Positions 60,742-64,000 of a DNA stretch of 64,000 nt are shown piece after piece (position 1 is the first letter of the stretch; each line of letters begins with the position of its first letter). This stretch comes from Pseudomonas siliginis. GTDB lineage: Bacteria; Pseudomonadota; Gammaproteobacteria; Pseudomonadales; Pseudomonadaceae. The position numbers were made by a program, and so were the translations under genes. The notes under the pieces were generated by a model that saw only the letters and a program-made list of their open reading frames with translations, ran no database searches and was not told where the DNA came from. The DNA lies in contig NZ_JAHSTW010000011.1 in the NCBI RefSeq assembly GCF_019145195.1, positions 248,001 through 312,000 on the forward strand, written 5' to 3'.

Positions 60742-62244
60742 TTACGCTTGCGGTCGCATGTGCGGGAACAGGATCACATCGCGGATCGACGGCGAGTTGG
60801 TCAGCAACATCACCAGACGATCGATGCCGATACCTTCGCCGGCGGTTGGCGGCATGCCGTACTCCAGCGCACGGACGAAGTCGGCGTCGTAGTGCATGGC
60901 TTCGTCGTCGCCGGCGTCCTTGTCGGCCACCTGCGCCATGAAGCGCTCGGCCTGGTCTTCGGCGTCGTTCAACTCGGAGTAGGCGTTGGCGATTTCACGA
61001 CCACCGATGAACAGCTCGAAGCGGTCGGTGACGTTCGGGTTCTCGTCGTTACGACGGGCCAGCGGCGACACTTCAAACGGGTACTGAGTGATGAAGTGCG
61101 GCTGCTCGAGCTTGTGCTCGACCAGCTCTTCGAAAATCATCACCTGCAATTTGCCCAGACCTTCGAAGCCCAGCACCTTGGCGCCGGCCTTCTTGGCGAT
61201 GGCGCGAGCCTTGTCGATGTCGTTCAGATCATCGGCAGTCAGCTCAGGGTTGTACTTGAGGATCGAGTCGAACACCGACAGACGCACGAACGGCTCGCCG
61301 AAGTGGAAAACCTTGTCGCCGTACGGCACGTCGGTGCTGCCCAGCACCAGCTGCGCCAGCTCGCGGAACAGTTCTTCGGTGAGGTCCATGTTGTCTTCGT
61401 AATCGGCGTATGCCTGATAGAACTCCAACATGGTGAATTCAGGGTTGTGACGAGTCGAAACGCCTTCGTTACGGAAGTTGCGGTTGATCTCGAAGACCTT
61501 TTCAAAACCGCCAACCACCAGACGCTTCAGATACAGCTCTGGCGCGATACGCAGGAACATTTCCATGTCCAGCGCGTTGTGGTGAGTTTCGAACGGCTTG
61601 GCCGCAGCGCCGCCGGGAATGGTCTGCAGCATCGGCGTTTCGACTTCGAGGAAGTCGCGCTTCATCAGGAAGCTGCGGATGTGCGCGATCACTTGCGAAC
61701 GCACGCGGAAGGTCTGGCGCACGTCTTCGTTGACGATCAGGTCGACGTAACGCTGGCGATAGCGCTGTTCGGTGTCGGTCAGGCCGTGGTGCTTGTCCGG
61801 CAGCGGGCGCAGCGACTTGGTCAGCAGGCGCACGTTGGTCATTTCAACGTACAGGTCGCCTTTGCCGGAACGCGCCAGGGTACCTTCGGCGGCAATGATG
61901 TCGCCCATGTCCCAGGTTTTCACCGCGGCCAGGGTTTCTTCGGACAGCGTCTTGCGGTTGACGTAGACCTGAATGCGCCCGGTCATGTCCTGAATCACCA
62001 TGAACGAGCCACGGTTGAGCATGATGCGACCGGCAACCTTGACCGGGATTGCAGCCTCTGCCAGCTCTTCCTTGGTCTTGTCCGCGTACTGTTTCTGCAA
62101 GGCATCGCAGTAGTTTTCGCGGCGGAAGTCGTTCGGGAAGGCATTGCCCTTGGCGCGCTCGGCAGCAAGCTTTTCCTTGCGCAGGGCGATCAGGGAGTTT
62201 TCTTCCTGTTGCAGGGCTTGCGGGTCGAGTTGTAGGTCGCTCAT
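60742..62244 (-). CDS. lysS: Lysyl-tRNA synthetase, class II
   Basis: Charges tRNA-Lys. It has 500 residues: an N-terminal OB-fold anticodon-binding domain (about 60-150) followed by the class II core, with motif 2 FRNEGVSTRHNPEFTMLE near 265-282 and motif 3 GIGIDRLVMLLT near 475. Full length. It follows prfB in one direction, with a gap containing a hairpin and a single REP. Confidence 0.97.
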   Translation of the reverse strand: MSDLQLDPQALQQEENSLIALRKEKLAAERAKGNAFPNDFRRENYCDALQKQYADKTKEELAEAAIPVKVAGRIMLNRGSFMVIQDMTGRIQVYVNRKTLSEETLAAVKTWDMGDIIAAEGTLARSGKGDLYVEMTNVRLLTKSLRPLPDKHHGLTDTEQRYRQRYVDLIVNEDVRQTFRVRSQVIAHIRSFLMKRDFLEVETPMLQTIPGGAAAKPFETHHNALDMEMFLRIAPELYLKRLVVGGFEKVFEINRNFRNEGVSTRHNPEFTMLEFYQAYADYEDNMDLTEELFRELAQLVLGSTDVPYGDKVFHFGEPFVRLSVFDSILKYNPELTADDLNDIDKARAIAKKAGAKVLGFEGLGKLQVMIFEELVEHKLEQPHFITQYPFEVSPLARRNDENPNVTDRFELFIGGREIANAYSELNDAEDQAERFMAQVADKDAGDDEAMHYDADFVRALEYGMPPTAGEGIGIDRLVMLLTNSPSIRDVILFPHMRPQA

Positions 62245-62273
62245 GTCTTTAAGTATTCCATCAGGTTCGTTGC

Positions 62274-62317
62274 CCCCAGCCTTCGGCTGGGGATCGCGGG
62301 CGAGCCCGCTCCCACAG
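62274..62317. repeat. Hairpin plus single REP between prfB and lysS
   Basis: CCCCAGCCTTCGGCTGGGG (62274-62292) is a tight hairpin with a TTCG-type loop; the REP GATCGCGGGCGAGCCCGCTCC follows directly (62292-62317). Neither has a T run for termination. Confidence 0.8.
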
Positions 62318-62323
62318 AGGGTG

Positions 62324-63419
62324 TTACAGGCCGGATTTCAGGCTCGCTTCCAGGTACTCGTCGATGTCGCCGTCGAGCACCTTGTCGCAATCGCTGCGTT
62401 CGATGTTGGTACGCAGATCCTTGATCCGCGAGGCATCGAGCACGTAAGAGCGGATCTGGTGACCCCAGCCGATATCCGACTTGGTGTCTTCCAGCGCTTG
62501 CGAGGCCGCATTGCGCTTCTGCATTTCCTGCTCGTACAACTTGGCCCGCAGCATTTTCATCGCGGTGTCCTTGTTGGCGTGCTGGGAACGTTCGTTCTGG
62601 CAGCTGACCACGGTGTTGGTCGGTACGTGGGTGATACGTACGGCCGAGTCGGTGGTGTTTACGTGCTGACCACCGGCACCGGAGGAACGATAGGTGTCGA
62701 TCCGCAGATCTGCCGGGTTGATTTCGATTTCCACCTTGTCATCGATCTCTGGCGAGACGAAAACAGCGGAGAACGAAGTGTGGCGACGGTTGCCGGAGTC
62801 GAACGGGCTTTTGCGCACCAGACGGTGCACGCCGATCTCGGTACGCAGCCAGCCAAAGGCGTATTCGCCCTTGATGTGCACGGTCGCGCCCTTGATCCCG
62901 GCGACTTCACCGGCGGACAGTTCCATGATGGTCGCGTCGAAACCGCGTTTGTCAGCCCAGCGCAGGTACATGCGCAACAGGATGTTGGCCCAGTCCTGCG
63001 CTTCGGTACCGCCGGAACCGGCCTGGATGTCCAGGTAGGCGTTGTTCGGGTCCATTTCATGGCTGAACATGCGGCGGAATTCCAGCTTGGCCAGATTTTC
63101 CTCAAGACGGGCCAGCTCGGCGACGACATCGCCCACTGCGCCTTCGTCGTTCTCTTCGACGGCCATGTCCAGCAGGTCGCGGCAATCGGCCAGACCGCCG
63201 TTCAGTTCGTCGAGAGTGTCGACGATCTGCGCCAGCGCGGCACGCTCGCGGCCCAGCTCCTGGGCGTATTCAGGTTTGTTCCAGACACTCGGATCTTCAA
63301 GCTCGCGATTGACCTCGGTCAGACGCTCATGCTTTTGATCGTAGTCAAAGATACCCCCGAATAGTTTCGGAGCGCTCGGACAGGTCCTTGATGGTGTTCA
63401 GGATCGGGTTGATTTCCAT
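62324..63419 (-). CDS. prfB: Peptide chain release factor 2 (with programmed +1 frameshift)
   Basis: Recognises UGA and UAA stop codons. Frame 0 begins at the ATG at 63419 (MEINPILNTIKDLSERSETI) and runs 24 codons to an in-frame UGA at 63345-63347. A +1 shift at CUU-UGA gives a 340-residue continuation ending at 62324, total 364 residues, the usual RF2 length. The SPF stop-codon tripeptide is in KSPFDSGN, and the catalytic GGQ is in SGAGGQHVNTT. It follows the wspR-like gene and precedes lysS. Confidence 0.96.
63339..63360 (-). promoter_or_regulatory. prfB programmed frameshift site
   Basis: The minus strand reads CGG GGG TAT CTT TGA C. The SD-like GGGGG stretch, the slippery CTT and the TGA-C context are the classic RF2 autoregulatory shift signal. 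Compared with E. coli AGGGGGTATCTTTGAC the first base is C. Confidence 0.95.
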
Positions 63420-63539
63420 GACGGGCAGCACTCGTTGGCGAACTTTTGAAAGCCGGCGAGTATAACGTAAACAGCCTGTCGCGGCAGCCCGTCTGGCGGG
63501 TGTGGAGGTGATTCACTTGACACTGACCTGAAGCGATCT

Positions 63540-63633
63540 CCTGTGGGAGCGAGCCTGCTCGCGAAGGCGACCTGCCAGCCGCCGGCAATGTCGAGTGCAC
63601 AACCGCTTTCGCGAGCAGGCTCGCTCCCACAGG
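63540..63633. repeat. REPIN between the wspR-like gene and prfB
   Basis: Nearly intact inverted pair of the GGGAGCGAGCCTGCTCGCGAA type. Confidence 0.92.
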
Positions 63634-63654
63634 GGGACTGCATTGTCAGGAAAG

Positions 63655-64000
63655 TTATTCAATCCCGACCTGATTGCGCCCATTGTTCTTGGCCAGATAC
63701 AAGCCGCGATCCGCCGCCGAAATCAGCAGCCGGCAATCACTGCCCGCCTGCGGCACCATGGTCGCCAGACCAATGCTGATGGTCAGACTGGAGCCCTCGG
63801 CCGGCGTGTTGTGCGGAATTTTCAGCGCCGCCACGGTCTGGCGCAGTTTTTCGGCCAACAGCCGCGCGCCGCCCGGCGAAGTGTTCGGCAGCACCAGCAC
63901 AAACTCCTCGCCGCCATAACGCGCCGGCAGGTCCGATGGCCGCGAGCTGGCGTCACGGATGGCTGCGGCAACCTTGCGCAAGGCTTCGTCGCCTTCAACG
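63655..64000 (-). CDS. wspR: Diguanylate cyclase C-terminal part (WspR-like, 5' end outside window)
   Basis: 115 codons of the C-terminal GGDEF domain, open to the window edge. Active-site GGEEF is in RYGGEEFVLVLPN, and the inhibitory I-site RPSD lies five residues before it. The start of the visible part, EGDEALRKVA, matches the domain's middle. The product would make cyclic-di-GMP. In PAO1 wspR follows prfB at the same place, so the symbol is by position and motif; the receiver domain cannot be seen. Confidence 0.8.
   Translation of the reverse strand, partial: VEGDEALRKVAAAIRDASSRPSDLPARYGGEEFVLVLPNTSPGGARLLAEKLRQTVAALKIPHNTPAEGSSLTISIGLATMVPQAGSDCRLLISAADRGLYLAKNNGRNQVGIE

Noticed and set aside
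63345..63419. prfB as a frameshifted pseudogene
   Set aside because: The CTTTGAC context with the SD-like run upstream is the known programmed +1 site.
21702..63633. CRISPR array from the repeated palindromes
   Set aside because: Repeats are unevenly spaced, inverted, in separate intergenic gaps, with no cas genes; they are REP/REPIN sequences.

Overview
The window looks like core chromosome of a Pseudomonas of the P. fluorescens group. The evidence is GC-rich coding, gene order that follows remembered P. aeruginosa PAO1 blocks (dnaE to glnD/dapD, plsB to tsaB-adk-ppc, lptF to lysS-prfB-wspR), and many Pseudomonas-type REP palindromes between genes. No tRNA, rRNA, prophage, integrase, transposase or CRISPR array was found. 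Species was inferred from content, not from a search.

Region 1 (1-17745, all minus strand, so transcription runs from high to low coordinates): rpsB-tsf, pyrH-frr, uppS-cdsA-dxr-rseP-bamA-skp-lpxD-fabZ-lpxA-lpxB-rnhB-dnaE. This is the classic translation, isoprenoid, phospholipid, outer-membrane-assembly and lipid A cluster, with many 1-4 base overlaps between genes. dnaE is cut at its 3' end by the window edge.

Region 2 (18119-34899): map and glnD; then dapC, a CPA1 antiporter, an ArsC/Spx-like thioredoxin-fold protein (TTG start), dapD, the sulfur-transfer pair csdA-csdE and tcdA. A block ndvB-dapE-rlmA-hypothetical-csp follows; as I recall, in PAO1 it lies elsewhere (about PA1159-PA1163), which would make this a rearrangement junction. 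Three lysine/diaminopimelate genes (dapC, dapD, dapE) fall within 12 kb.

Region 3 (35136-54709): plsB, two small exported proteins, a class II Fic protein, a MexJK-type RND pump with a divergent TetR repressor (mexL position), rsmJ, a hypothetical with a 44-residue internal repeat, an extensin-family protein, an ICL/PEP-mutase-like protein, a DUF72 protein, a small unknown, tsaB, adk and ppc.

Region 4 (54923-64000): a small conserved hypothetical; a lipoprotein plus OmpA-type lipoprotein pair (lptF type) behind a good candidate AlgU promoter; a lipoprotein hydrolase; a DUF1704 'QEGLA' protein with a metallopeptidase-like HExxxH motif; a TetR regulator; lysS; prfB with its programmed +1 frameshift; and the C-terminal end of a wspR-like GGDEF gene.

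No clearly new multi-gene system was found. The best leads are the HExxxH/QEGLA putative metalloprotein, the internally duplicated LPIAEF protein, the autoinhibited Fic protein, and the unusually rich and varied REP/REPIN population, including a hybrid pair and elements that run up to or form stop codons.
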